Shown here: piece by piece, positions 1 to 11,523 of the stretch
How the letters are laid out: each line of letters starts with the position of its first letter
How positions within the stretch are numbered: position 1 is the first letter of the stretch
NCBI GenBank assembly: GCA_963921825.1
Contig: OY997588.1
Span: 129,859,203 to 129,923,202, forward strand
Direction of reading: 5' to 3'
Length of the DNA stretch: 64,000 nucleotides
From: Erodium maritimum
Lineage: Eukaryota; Streptophyta; Magnoliopsida; Geraniales; Geraniaceae
Position numbers and translations under genes: made by a program
The notes under the pieces: model-generated
Database searches by the model: none
Seen by the model: the letters and a program-made list of their open reading frames with translations, nothing else
Told to the model about the DNA's origin: nothing

Positions 1-1990
1 GGATGTTGACAGGAATAGCATAACTTATGGTTTCATTAAATGCTTCTTCTCCCAACCTTTCCTTTTGTTGCTCTAAGCTTTTATAGATGTCTTGAGACTT
101 TTCCGTCATCTCTTCAAGAAGTACTTGTTAATTCAAAATTACCTCCTCAAGAATGTTCTCAGGCAGTACTTGAAGTTCTGAGAAGGTAATTGGCACAGAA
201 GGATGTGTGAGCAAAGGTGTTTGAAACTGATCAGGTTCCAAATCAACCAAAATTTCCCTTTTTTCCACTGGAGAGTCCATTGAGATGTTCCTCAGTTTAT
301 GAGAAGAGGAGTTATCTGAACTAGAATTAATGGAATAATTTATTGTTCCTAGGTCAGTTGTCATAGAATTTGATTTCAATTTATGATGCTTCTTATCCGA
401 GCAATCTTGGTCTTCTCCTCCAATAATTGGAACCAATAAATGATCCAAAGATATAACTAACACTGTAAAAGTGTCTTTGCCCAATAGAAACTGCACTTCT
501 TCATTTATGATTGAGACTTTGTTGGAATAAATGAGAATAAATGCCACATCCAAGTGGGAAGTTGTCTCAGATTTGAGGATGAATAAAAACAAAATCTCCA
601 ATCCCAGAGATGCATGCTGCAAACGATTCATTACACCAAACCTGCATCGGAATGCCATAGATCGCAACCCAAACAAATCTTCCTCCCTTTTCACACAGCT
701 TCTCCTTCTGAGGGACTAAGGTCATCAATTTTTTGAGCCACTGACCTTGATCAATCATGATTTGGGATTCAAAATCTTCATCTGGACAATGGACTAGAGT
801 GACCCTGTTCCCCAAAGATTTAAGTTGAATCTCATACACCCATCCAGAAGCAAACTCAGCCATGATTGCCTTATGGATGATATTCCAATGTATGTTTTCT
901 AGATAACTTCTCTTCAGTAATTCTCTATCGGCAATGACGATAGATCCTCTTGGATTTGTTCTGGAAGAAGTGTATCATTTCTTCTCCAAACTTTTGGAGT
1001 CATAATAAGCCTTCTAAGAGGGATCTCCTTTTTTTTTCTATATCAGCCAATAAAAGAAAACCATTACAGACGTGACCATTGAAGGAAGAAATAGCCAAGT
1101 CTCTATCTAGAATGTTGCAGTATCTAATGAAGGCAAACCACTTCCCTTTGTTATTTGGTCTGAGAGGAGCTTCCACTTTTAAAATTCTTCCTTTCATTTT
1201 GAAATAATTCTCAATCCATCTTGCAGAGCTGTGAGGTGGTATATTGTGGATGAAAACCCAGAACTCAGGCGTTCCATTGGTGTCCTTCCAAATCTGCTCT
1301 GGGAAAGGCTCAAACCTAGGATTTCCTTGCTGATTCTTGAAGGTAGGAGTTGAATCCGTATCAGAGGAGACCGGTTGGAAGAACTTATCGTAGAACATCT
1401 TCTATCCATCTAGAAATTTTGTGCGCCGACCAGGATAATATTGTTTTGTTTTATCAGAAGACGATCGAGATTGAGGATTGTCTCTGTTATACCTCTTCTT
1501 GATTCCTTTCTTCGCTGCACCTTCAAAGCCAGGGGGTGGTCCGATCGAGGAGGAGGTGTCTTGAAACTGTTTCTTCGCTGGAATAATGATTGACTTCATA
1601 GTTTGTTTCTCTCGGGCCTCTAAACCTCCCCCAATAAATTCTTCTACCGATAATCTACTTCCGAGTTGGTTGTCTGAACTTGTGAACTGATTATTATGTG
1701 CCTTGTCCATGTTGAAGAGGAGGAACAACACCCACAGTTTGGTCAGTCAAGAGTAGATGATTATGTGGAAAGGAGATAAAGTGATGAATAGATTCGTCGA
1801 AAGTCTATTGTGGATCCGAACGAGAGTGGATAGTGGAAAAAAACTATGCTGGTGGTCTGATGATCTGATCGGAGATCATCATGGACATTACACCATTACA
1901 GAACAAGCTAAACTCTGAAGAACGTTGTTGAATGTGGTTGAAGATGCTACAATAGCTTTACTGTAGAGCTAGAGAGAGATATTGTATAAG
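1..1990 (-). mobile_element. LINE retrotransposon, ORF1 and 5' region (runs off left edge)
   Basis: Minus-strand non-LTR retrotransposon fragment. The ORF1 relic lies at 128-1731; the stretch up to about 1990 is AT-rich, has no ORF and is taken as 5' UTR. ORF2 (endonuclease/reverse transcriptase) would lie beyond the left edge. The right limit is not fixed by a target-site duplication; from about 2330 a copia relic begins. The LINE class is inferred from the RRM plus DUF4283-like layout typical of plant LINE ORF1 proteins. Confidence 0.6.
128..1731 (-). pseudogene. LINE ORF1 relic: RRM then DUF4283-like domain, frameshifted
   Basis: RNA-binding ORF1 protein of a plant LINE, broken into several frames. 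Reading leftwards, an N-terminal piece (1402-1731) starts near the MDKAHNNQ stretch and holds a PPPGFEG segment and a basic tail. A second piece (1000-1398) carries an RRM: FWVFIHNIPPHSSARWIENYF resembles RNP2 and GKWFAFIRY resembles RNP1. A third piece (567-863) looks like the DUF4283 fold, with RFVWVAIYGIPMQVW as the typical G-I-P...W signature. A last piece (128-694) is low-complexity and acidic. Stops and frame changes separate the pieces, so no full product is expected. Family assignment is by motif recognition. Confidence 0.6.
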
Positions 1991-2329
1991 TCCCTCTCTT
2001 ATAAAATATATCATCATGGGTATTGCTTTTTACTGTACCACATCCAGAACCGTAAGTAGGAACGAGTTTGGGTAGAAGCTTTGTTAAACTCGGCGAACAT
2101 ATAGAGATGTTCGCCACCTCGGACATGCGAACAAAATTGCCATATCACAACTTGTTTCTTGTTTGCTCTACAAACGTTTGTGTTCTATTCATCTGTTATA
2201 TACTCAACTGAATGAGGCTCGATAGGACCCCTTAAGAAATCTTTATTTTCTTATAATATGAGGGTTCTTGGACAAAGTCGGCCTCACTCACACCAAGAGG
2301 AACACTATCAAACCGAAGACTGGAGGATC
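1991..2329. other. Unassigned AT-rich spacer
   Basis: No convincing ORF, RNA gene or terminal repeat seen. It holds small palindromes such as GGCGAACATATAGAGATGTTCGCC near 2091-2115. It lies between the LINE and the copia relic and could belong to either. Confidence 0.3.
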
Positions 2330-3125
2330 ACTCGAGTTTTGAAGGTAGAGATGCTGAAATCAATGAGCACATCTTTCCGCTAAGGAAAGACGTCACTACT
2401 ACTTCAGTTGAACCCACTATCATCGACTCCTTTCCCTCGCTAACTGATAAGTTGGTTACTGATCCTTCTACTGTCGATGGTTGTCCTAAATAACCCAGAA
2501 GAAGCAAGAGAGCTAGGGTCAAAAAAGATCCCGGAGATGACTTCGTGACTTCTTTTCTCTCTGAGGTCTCTATGGATGACGACATCTCCGTTGAGCTTGT
2601 TTCAACATTCTTGCTCGAAGATGGTCCTAGAGCATACGTTGAGGCCTTAAGATCAATTAATGCTAATTTCTGGAAATAATCCATCAAGAACGAACTGAAA
2701 TCTATCGTATCTAACCAAACTTCAGATCTAATAATATTACCAAAAGGTTCCAAACCTAGTAGCAGTAAGTGGTTCTTCAAGAAGAAGATTGGTTGAGAAA
2801 CTTACTAGAATATGTACATGCATGGGGAAGGCATGCACAAATGTTTCACTATATTGTGACTCCAATCGACGATAAGTGTTGCAAAGAATAATTTCTACAA
2901 TAGGAAGATAAGACATATTCATATTCGACATGATGTAGTGAAATAACTCCCGAAAGGATGAGTGATTTTCTTGGAATATGAGAAGTTTGAAAAGAGTCTT
3001 CTTGATCTTTTCAGTAAAGGACTACCATGAAGGGTGGTCCTCGATACATCGATGGGTATGGGCTTGAAACCCATAGACGTAGACCATGTGACTAAACTTT
3101 TAGGCAAGACCTCGAGCAGCCGTAG
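2330..3125 (+). pseudogene. Ty1/copia pol relic (start of RT plus end of RNase H)
   Basis: Plus-strand remains of copia polyprotein. Around 2480-2770 the reading PRRSKRARVKK, then AYVEALRSINANFW, then LPKGSKP and KWFFKKKIG is the usual lead-in to copia reverse transcriptase. From about 2900 it jumps to the end of RNase H: HIHIRHDVV, then KGLP.RVVLDTSMGMGLKPID, the hallmark copia tail. The RT core with its catalytic Asp pair is missing, so there is an internal deletion of several hundred codons. Several in-frame stops are present. The 3' end is split by the solo LTR at 3126-6284 and continues from 6285. Confidence 0.75.
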
Positions 3126-3959
3126 TGTAAAGACCTGATAATTTAATTGTCTAAATTGACGGTTTTAAAACGACGGGGTTGGAAAGTGAAGCGAAAAATT
3201 TGAACGAGTGCAACAAAAAAGGGAGAAAGAAAAGAAACCAAAAGAGATCAGGTCGGTTTTGGGCCAGCCCAGGATCGGGCTTGGGCCGAGCCAGTATAGG
3301 CCCAAACCGCACCCAAGCCCACTCCACAAACCCTACGCGCGCGATATTACCCCCATCGCCGCTTCGGCTTCTCGGAAACATGCACGGAACCCGAGGCAAA
3401 CACTCTCCTTCTCCCTTACGCTCTTGAACCTCGTCGTCGCTCACCGTTACCTACGCCAGAGTTCTTCCCTCCTTCCTCTACTTCTTCTTCTCCACCTCAA
3501 CCCCAAACTCTCCTCACCTTCTCACCGCACCAAACACCAGAAAACCCTCTCCTTTTCCCTTCTCCTCCCTCGATTCGCAACGAAACGCCGCCGCCCCTTC
3601 CTTTATCGAGCCCCGCCGTACCAGAATCGAGAAGAAACGTTGACGGTGAGCCTTTCTTCTGGCTCGATTCGTTCTCCCCATCCTCTTCTTCCCCTAAAGT
3701 CGATCCCTCACGAGCTTTTGGTGGCCGGATTTGAGGTGTTGAGGGTCGTCAGAGCTCGCGCGCGTCAGATCTGACGCTTCCCTCGCCGGCGAGCTCTCAC
3801 GGCGCCAGATCTGGCCGGAGAGGCTCCAGCCTCGCTCCTTCATCCTCCTTCGCCTTCTCCGTGCCTTGATGCCACCTCCATCGTGAAGAAAACCTCCCTC
3901 AAGTCCTGCCGCCGCCGGAGGGAAACTGGACGGAACCCTAACCCTAGCCGCCTCATCTC

Positions 3960-4222
3960 CGACCTGGGCGAGCTTGGGATCGGGCCAGGAACGATGCTCG
4001 GGCCTCGAACTCGGGCCTGGGCTTCAGCTCTGGTCTGGGCCTTGGGCCGGACCTGGTTTGGGCCTCGGGCCTGAACCTGATTCGGGCCTCGGGCCTGGAC
4101 TTAATATGAGGTCCGGGTCCTGATCCGGGTCCTGGTCCAGGTCGGGCTCGGGTCAGGTCCGGGTCTGAGGCTGGATTGGGTCGGATCCGGGTCGGGCTCG
4201 GGTCGGATCCGGGTCCAGACAT
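3960..4222 (+). repeat. GC-rich degenerate minisatellite in solo LTR
   Basis: Repeated variants of CGGGCCTCGGGCCTG and then GGGTCGGGCTCGGGTC/GGATCCGGGTC. It is strongly strand-asymmetric in G and would encode repetitive Pro/Arg-rich peptides in some frames, which I do not treat as genes. Confidence 0.7.
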
Positions 4223-5099
4223 TTTAAATAATAATTTAATATAATTAATTAATAAATCGGATTTAAAATCAGTTAAATACAAGGACTTATCGGACTTCGA
4301 AAGGACTTTCGGGCAATTTTAAAGGACGTTTGGACAAAACAAACTACTGGACTTAATTATTAAATTTGAGGACCGGTACGAGTTGGACCGGGACTGATGA
4401 CCGTCCCTTTTGTGTAAAACCAGGCCTTTACCCCGAGCACGGAGAAGACCGGAGTTGGCCAGGACGTCAACTGCTAGGAGACGCAGTTGTTGGTTCTTCT
4501 AGAGGTTGGGATTACCTCGAAACTCGTTTTAATACGGTTGTACTAGAATGCATATAGGGAAACCTAATAACCGATTTAATAACTAGTATGCATATAGGAC
4601 GGTTTTGACTAGAGTAGTCTTACAACATGCGAACGACCTATGAGCCATGTCGTGCCGTAGGTGTTGGATTGCTTTGCTGGTAGAATCAGGTCATGTCGTG
4701 CATGTAGGTTTGGTTGCTGATTGTATTGATTTGTGTATTCTGCGCTGTTTGAACGAGTAATAAATAAGGAACATGAAAATGAGTAGAGTTGAACTTGATG
4801 ATGCTTATTGTGATTGAGTGGCTTTTCCCGTTTATATGATTTGTTGATATGGGGATGTCGGGGACTGGATACCGATTAAGCCGTTGGGGTTTACCACGTC
4901 GAGTGTGGTGACGGTAAGTGATGGTAAGAGCGTGTTGGTTATAAGGGTAAATTGAGAAGAGTAATATGTTATATTCGGTGAAGCACGTGTTGCTATGTTT
5001 TGGGCAAGTGTGCCATGTGTGAGTGTGATCGTGATTGGGATTGCGATCCTGTTTATGAGTGTGATAGTGATTTTTTTGATGTGCGGCCGGTAAAGTGTG

Positions 5100-5370
5100 A
5101 CAGATGTACTTCCGTCAGGTGTATCGTACCTTCCGGCGCGTAATTGGTAAAGTGTTGCGTTTTTGGTACTTTGGTTACATGAGAAAGGTGGTTTCCCTAC
5201 CTTCCGATCGTGAGTCGGTAAAACGCTGTGTCCCGCGAAGAGGTGGTTTCCCTACCTTCCGACTAGCACTCGGTAAAACGGTGTGTTGAGCACCGCGGGA
5301 GATGAGGCCGCGAAGAGGCGATTTCCCTGCCTTCCGTCGATCGGTAAAACACTGTGTGCCGCGTTGGGGT
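5100..5370 (+). repeat. Tandem repeat around TTTCCCTACCTTCCG...CGGTAAAAC
   Basis: At least three diverged units at about 5188, 5245 and 5319. Each has TTTCCCT(A/G)CCTTCCG followed 10-15 bp later by CGGTAAAAC and C(G/T)GTGTG; an older unit lies near 5130. It is inside the solo LTR. Confidence 0.65.
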
Positions 5371-6284
5371 CGACCGCCCCTCATGACTTTATGTTAGGGG
5401 AAAGTTGCGTGCGGCTGCGCCGAGCCGAGCGGGTTGCTCCCGAGACCGTGCGATGGTTACGATTTGTGTGTTTATTAATGTTTTGGATTGAATGAGTACT
5501 GCTGTGTTGTGACTATGGGTGTTCCTTGTTATGAGTTGTGTGTGACCGTGAATGACTTCTTGAGTTTGATTGTTTGATGCTGATTTCATGTGTGTGGTTT
5601 CCGTGTAAGTTAAAGCGTCGTCCTTGTGGTTATCCGTTAGTCGGTCGTGAAGGGTTTTGGACGAGGTTTTCGGGATAGTTTGTGGTCGAGTGAAGTGAAG
5701 GTTGTTTAATTTGGGTTATAGTTTCTCGTTGTCGCTTTCTCCTTTCAATCGTTTAAAAGTTAGTTTGGAATAGTACTTGAATTGTTACCTGCGGTGTGTA
5801 CTTTGGTATAGTGTTGGTGTTGAGTTAACGCTAGTACAATTGGATTTATGAGTGTCAGGTTAAAAAGGGGTTATTGATTTTTATTTGGCTTAATTGCCGT
5901 ATCGTTTATCAAACTTGTGAAAGTATTTAAAATGTTGAAAAGACTTTCTGGTAAATCCGGAGTGGGGCAGTTTTTATGGTTTTCCCTACTGAGCGTCAAG
6001 CTCACCCCTTTATTGTGTTTTCTACAGGTGATAGCTATGCTTTGAAGTAGAGGACATCGCGGAGCATGGGGCTAGCGAGGGTCCGGGAGTCGTGTTTCTT
6101 TTTAGTTTACGTATTAGAGACGTACGTTGTATTTGAGACTTGTTTAACTCGTTTGACTTTATTACTGTTTGGTTATTGGGACAATTTTTGGATCCTTTCA
6201 TCTATTAAAGTACTTTTACTTCTTTTATTTAATTTGACTAAGTCACGTCTCGGGTCCAGTCAGTACCGGATTTGGAACATGACA

Positions 6285-6480
6285 CGTAGTCAACTTCGTT
6301 TAAATTTAATTTTATTATGTAGTCTCTGTGGCATAACATTTAATACCGTCAAGAACGGGTATAATATGAAAAAAAAAAACTACGATACCATTATGTCTTT
6401 TGTCAGTTCTTTGTAATTATAGATTTATTCCTAATACACTCATATTTATTTAAATTTAAATTAATAAACTGTACATTTGG
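6285..6480 (+). other. Copia 3' flank resumed after solo LTR
   Basis: Begins with the second CGTAG copy, which continues the copia relic interrupted at 3125. It is AT-rich with no ORF. This is presumably copia 3' UTR/LTR residue grading into the upstream DNA of the MLP gene. Confidence 0.45.
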
Positions 6481-6719
6481 CTAAAAAAAACACAAACCGA
6501 CATGATTAGCTGGTGCTCAGTAATCATCCCAACTAAAAGTATAGGCAATAATTGAAGGCCTTAATATAATTATTTTATCCATTGCGAAAATGTATTTTAA
6601 AATGGAATTTAAAGCCCAAAACACAAACCTCTCCGCTATATATACGCTGATGGACGGAGAGTTGTTATCCTCAAGAATCAAAACTAGTTAAAACATAATA
6701 TACAAAATACATAACAAGG
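6481..6719 (+). promoter_or_regulatory. MLP gene promoter and 5' UTR
   Basis: TATA box TATATATA at 6637-6644, 76 bp before the start codon, preceded by an AT-rich region. The block from about 6505 to 6645 (TGGTGCTCAGTAATCATCC, then AATAATTGAAGGCC, then ATGGAATTTAAAGCC) recurs in diverged form at 26127-26197 and 26908-26965, suggesting a duplicated upstream region. Regulation cannot be read beyond the TATA element. Confidence 0.6.
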
Positions 6720-7697
6720 ATGAGTCTAACGGGTAAGTTGGAGGCTAACGTGGACATCAAGGCTTCTGCGGCGGCCTTCCACGGTGTCTTCGGCTCCGGA
6801 CCTCACCAAACCACCACAGCCAGCCCTGACAAAATTCTCGGCTGTGACCTCCATGAAGGCGACTGGGGCAATTCTGGCTCTGTCGTCAATTGGAATTATG
6901 TACACGGTATATACTCATACTAGTTTCTGTTTTTTATAAGGTTACTCCTTGTCCTAACCTCCACCTTTCATTTATTCCAAAATCTTAATCCAAGCAAATG
7001 TTTGTTCTTATGTAGTAAATGTGACCTAACCTATTACATTTTTCGTCCATAACAATCGTTTAGTGGGTAACAGAAAAAGTTGATAAATCAGAGTTATGAT
7101 TTGAGAATAAAACGAAAGGTCGAAGTTATGACATTAAGTTTTCGCATGCCTTTAAGAAAGTTTTAGCGCACGTGTCAAGCATGTGACTGATATTTTACGA
7201 AGTTAGTCACACTTAACAGATTTTAATACATTTTGAGATTTAATTAGAAAAACATGTTATTATGTAATAATTGTCATATGCTTACTTTATGATTTGATAA
7301 TTGATTATAGTACAATGAGGTGACTGTGATTGTTCCTTTTTTTTTCATATGGAAATGGAAAACTATTTGTTATTGGTTTAATAATAAAGGGTTTGATTTG
7401 CCAAGTATAGACGGAAAGGCGAAGATTTCTAAGGCGAAAGTTGATGCGGTTGACGATGTGAATAACTCGACAACTTACAGCATATTTGAAGGGGATTTGA
7501 TGGACGAGCACAAGAGCTTTGTGGCCACAGTCCAGGCTATTCCAAAGGGTGATGGTGGTAGTGGAGCCTTGGTGCAGTGGACTTTTGAGTATGAGAAGCT
7601 GAATGGGGATGTCCCTGACCCGGATTCGTTGCTTGAGTTTGCTATACATCTGACTAAGGATGTTGATGCTCATCTTTGCCAGGATAAATCTGCTTAA
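6720..7697 (+). CDS. MLP-like protein (major latex protein, Bet v 1 family), two exons
   Basis: Exon 1 is 6720-6906, the intron runs 6907-7410 (GTATAT...TATAG), and exon 2 is 7411-7697 ending TAA. The split falls in a H-D-G-K junction (cac g | ac gga aag), the usual MLP intron position. The spliced product is 157 aa, close to the family's roughly 150. It reads MSLTGKLEANVDIKASAAAF at the start, has the LHEGDWGNSGSVVNWNYVH turn typical of MLPs, then FEGDLMDEHKSF and WTFEYEKLN, and ends in a short extra tail (CQDKSA). MLPs are small cytosolic proteins with a Bet v 1 hydrophobic-cavity fold, linked to ligand binding and stress responses; the ligand here is unknown. Frame, splice sites, TATA box and poly(A) signal are intact, so it is probably functional. 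Confidence 0.9.
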
Positions 7698-7808
7698 TTT
7701 GTGTTTGATTAACGATGATATGTATTTTCCAGTTGGTACAATAAAAGACGGAAGACTTGTCGTAATAGTCTCTCCATGTATGTATGTATGTGTGTGTAAG
7801 TTATTATT

Positions 7809-7814
7809 AATAAA
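7809..7814 (+). terminator. Poly(A) signal AATAAA of MLP gene
   Basis: AATAAA 112 bp after the stop codon, in an AT-rich context. The MULE-type MITE begins 19 bp further on, so cleavage probably falls at or inside the MITE edge. Confidence 0.6.
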
Positions 7815-7832
7815 ATAAAGAATGTTTATGTT

Positions 7833-9153
7833 GAGGTGAAATCGGCTACAAACCACTCTTAACCTAAAAACTAGAGAACCAATCTTAGCCACACACACCT
7901 AACATCCAACATTCACCATGATGCCACATCATCACCCCAATTTCACCAAATCTCACGCCAATTTCATCTTTTCTCACACAAGCAAGGGCATAATTGTAAA
8001 AGAATGGTGTCATGTGGACAAGTGTCCATTTTTTTCTTCACCAATTCACTAATTTAATATTTCCCGATTCGTCTGAACTCCGATTAGCTTCAAACTTGCG
8101 CCAATATTTTTATTTTTTCAAGGGCTTTAAATCAAGATCAATCATGAATATATTTTGAAGCACAAAAATAAAAAGGTATATCGGAGTGATAAAAAAATGT
8201 TGAGCGTTGATAAATTTTCACTAATAAATGTTTTATATCGGAGGTATCAACCTAGTGCTAAATGTGGATAAAAACATGTACTGAGGTGATAAAAACCATG
8301 TTCAATTATGATAATAAGTGTGATATACTAGAGCTTAGCGTTGATAAAAAAACATGTGATGGGGTGATAAAAAAACATGTAATTTAATGATAAACATAGT
8401 TTTAGTGTTGATGAAACTGGTGTTCATAAAAAGCACGTGATGAGATGATAAAAATCATGATCAGTTCTGGAGAATGAGGTGATAAAACCAGTGTAGAGTG
8501 TTGATAAAACCAGAGCAAAGTGTTGATAAAAATTAGCTAGATATAATTTCTTTAAAAACCAACCCCGAAATAAAAAAAATATGTGCTTCAAAAAAAACAT
8601 GTGATGTGGGTGATAAAACACACGTAATTGAATGGTAAACCTAGTGTTTAGTGTTGATCAAACTAGTGTTCATAAAAAAACGCGATGAGGTGATAAAATC
8701 ATGATCAGTTTTGGAAAATAAGGTGATAAAACCAGTGTAAAGTGTTAATAAAACCAGTGTAAAAGTGTTGATAAATCCAGAGCAAAGTGTTGATAAAAAT
8801 TACCCAGATTTTTTTTAAAATATCAACACCGAAATTAATTTTTTTTTTCGTGCTTCAAAATATATTCATGACTGATCTTGATTTAAAGCCCTTAAAAAAA
8901 CAAAACTAATGGCGCAAGTTTGAAGCGAAACAGAGTTCAAACGAAGCGGGAAAAATTAAATTAGTGAATTGATTAAAAAAAATATGATAGTTTTACTAAA
9001 AAGCCCTTACCACTTAATAAAAAGTGCTGTTTTTTTTGCAGTCAACAAGTCAACTACTCAATTGCATCTCATCCATCCATTCTTACAATTGATGGCTTAG
9101 ATTGGTTCTCTAGTTTTTAGGTTAAGACATGGTTTGTATTTGATTTCTCCTCT
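7833..9153. mobile_element. MULE-type MITE, long TIRs, 9-bp TSD GTTTATGTT (copy 1)
   Basis: Direct repeat GTTTATGTT at 7824-7832 and 9154-9162 (a tenth matching T precedes each). The left end GAGGTGAAATCGGCTACAAA and the right end are inverted copies, both containing AACCTAAAAACTAGAGAACC. The inversion continues inward: the segment ending GAAGCAC near 8164 recurs inverted starting GTGCTTCAAAATATATTCATG near 8851. The middle is an array of roughly 20-22-bp units built on GTTGATAAAACCAGTGT. No transposase is present. Long TIRs with a 9-bp TSD indicate Mutator-like. Confidence 0.88.
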
Positions 9154-9232
9154 GTTTATGTTTTCCAAGGAACTTTTATATTAAAACTGAGATACTTGTG
9201 TCACTATCAAAAATAAATATATATACACATCT

Positions 9233-10300
9233 GAGGTAAAATCGGCTACAAACCACTGTTAACCTAAAAACTAGAGAACCAATCCTAGCCACACACACCT
9301 AACATCCAACGTTCCACATGATGCCACATCATCACCCCAATTTCACCCAAACTCACGCCAATATCATCCTTTCTCACACAAGCAAGGGCATAATTGTAAA
9401 ACCATGGTGTCATGTGGACAAGTGTCCATTTTTTTCTTCACCAATTCACTAATTTAATATTTTCCGATTCATTTGAACTCCGATTATCTTCAAACTTGCG
9501 CCAATATTTTTATTTTTTCAAGGGCTTTAAATCAAGATCAATCATGAATATATTTTGAAGCACGAAAATAAAAAGGTATATCGGAGTGATAAAAAAATGT
9601 TGAGTGTTGATAAATCTTCACTAATAAATGTTTTATATCGGAGGTATCAAACTAGTGCTAAATGTTGTTAAAAACATGTATTGAGGTGATAAAAACCATG
9701 TTCAATTTTGATAATAAGTGATAAACTAATCATGATCAGTTTTGGAGAATGGGGTGATAAAACCAGTGTAGAGTGTTGATAAAACCAGTGTAAAGTGTTG
9801 ATAAAATCAGAGCAAAGTGTTGATAAAAATTAGACAGATATAATTTCTTTAAAAACCAGCCCCGAAATAATAAAAAAATCGTGCTTCAAAAAAACCATGT
9901 GATGGGGATGTTAAAACACACGTAATTGAATGATAAACCTAGTGTTTAGTGTTGATAAAAATAGTGTTCATAAAAAGCACGCGATGAGGTGATAAAAACG
10001 TGATCAGTTTTGGAAAATGAGGTGATAAAACCAGTGTAAAGTGTTGATAAAACCAGTGTAAAAGTGTTGATAAATCCAGAGCAAAGTGTTGATAAAAATT
10101 ACCCAAATTTTTTTTTAAAAAAATCAACACCGAAATAATTTTTTTTCTCGTGCTTCAAAATATATTCATGACTGATCTTGATTTAAAGCCCTTAAAAAAA
10201 CAAAACTAATGGCGTAAGTTTGAAGCCAATCGGAGTTCAAACGAAGCGGGAAAAATTAAATTAGTGAATTGATTAAAAAAAATAACATGATAGTTTTACT
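9233..10300. mobile_element. MULE-type MITE, second copy, right end truncated
   Basis: Starts GAGGTAAAATCGGCTACAAA and follows copy 1 closely through the internal GTTGATAAAACCAGTG array and the inverted GTGCTTCAAAATATATTCATG block. It diverges at about 10300, before the terminal AACC...GATTTC end. About 70 bp of unrelated DNA separates the two copies. No TSD found. Confidence 0.8.
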
Positions 10301-10492
10301 ATTATGTGACTACAAACAAAATAACAGCAAATGATTGTCCAAACAAAATTGTAACTTCCTTTCAGGTGACTACAAAATTTGTGGACAATGAACTACTACT
10401 GTTTGTTTGAACTGTCTCACCAAATCGGTGGAAATATGTTCCTCATTTTCAATCGGTGGAACTACTACTGTTTGTTTGATCTTCATTCTCTG
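10301..10492. other. Unassigned spacer with short direct repeat
   Basis: No gene. Contains two copies of a segment ending AACTACTACTGTTTGTTTGA (about 10390-10410 and 10458-10479), each next to an AATCGGTGGA sequence. The last 14 bp (10479-10492) are the left TSD of the LINE. Confidence 0.5.
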
Positions 10493-11354
10493 TTTTTTTT
10501 ATCAGCGAAAACATATTATAAAAAGATCCTTTTTGAGAGGAAAAGAGGTACAAACAAAGCAATCCAGCTACAGATTGCGACAAAAGAAATAACAACAAGT
10601 TACAAGCAAGAAGTAACAAGTAAAAGATGAACCAAGAGAGCTTGAGTTGATGAGTGTAGCCTTCTTGAGAGTGTTGAACCGACCCAACCTTGAACTTTGA
10701 GTTGAGGTTTAGTGCTGGGTGAAGGTTTTGCATAATAAGGTATGAATGTTGGGCTATGAATTACCAAAAAATGCAAGGATGATGGCATAAAAACGTTTTG
10801 CAGGTTTAGAAACTTAGAATGACACAGAGACAGTCAAGTTGAGGGTTTTGCCATGAATATGAATATCTTGTGGTTGAATTATCATTCATGGAAATTATGT
10901 AGAGGAGGCATGAGACCAGGTGTGAATTCTCAGGTGTGATTGTAGAGGATCACAGATCAAAAGCAGGATGAAAATATGCAGAACTGATGGCATAGAAAGG
11001 TTTTTGCAGATTTAGGATGGATTGCTATGTAGATGGAGATTTTGGGGTTGCTGAATCCTTCATGAGAATTTTGCAGAGAAGTTATGAAACCAGATGAATT
11101 GGCAATGAACCTCCGATCAAAAGCAAGGGATCTACAAAACAGGAGGTGTACTCGCAATTATGAGGGTGCAAATTTGGAAATTTGAAAACTTGGAATGCAC
11201 GTAACCAAGAGAAGGAGGAGCAACACTCAAAAAACAAAACCACACTCAAGTGGAGAGGAGGAAGAGAAAGAAACCCACACACAAGCAGAAATGAATACAG
11301 CCCAAGTACACTCAAAACCTAGCCTCACCAGTGATCTAAAAGGTCACAACGCCA

Positions 11355-11384
11355 CCCCCCCCCCCCCCCCTCCCCCCCCCCCCC
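11355..11384 (+). repeat. Poly-C tract (C16-T-C13)
   Basis: Homopolymer in the LINE 3' region. Exact length may be a sequencing or assembly artefact. Confidence 0.8.
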
Positions 11385-11523
11385 AGAACCCCAAACCCCA
11401 GAATGAACAATAATGCTCATAACCAGTTGAAGAAAAGCAGATAAGGGAGCTTCCAAGATCAAGCCTCAAGCCTTAATCAAGAGCCAAGGGGATTGAAGCC
11501 AATTCTGAATTGTGAAGTGATAG

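Larger units (their letters stand above)
3126..6284 (+). mobile_element. Solo LTR, Ty3/gypsy Tekay-like, 3,159 bp, TSD CGTAG
   Basis: Starts TGTAAAGACC and ends GGAACATGACA. The 5-bp direct repeat CGTAG sits at 3121-3125 and again at 6285-6289. No gag or pol lies between, so this is a solo LTR left by LTR-LTR recombination. The same family ends appear in the solo LTR at 21781-24633 and the LTR ending at 63266. A CT-rich leader-like block and a GGGCC/CGGGTC-rich block sit in the first 1.1 kb. The ORFs in this stretch are low-complexity and not considered genes. Inserted into the copia relic. Confidence 0.9.

Noticed and set aside
3208..3774. 188-codon plus-strand frame in the first solo LTR
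   Set aside because: Low-complexity CT-rich LTR DNA with a different composition in each frame; no domain and located inside an LTR.
3953..4282. Pro/Arg repeat protein
   Set aside because: Reading of a GGGTCCGGGTC minisatellite.
7305..7898. 197-codon minus-strand frame
   Set aside because: Antisense to MLP exon 2 and its 3' flank; no recognisable domain.
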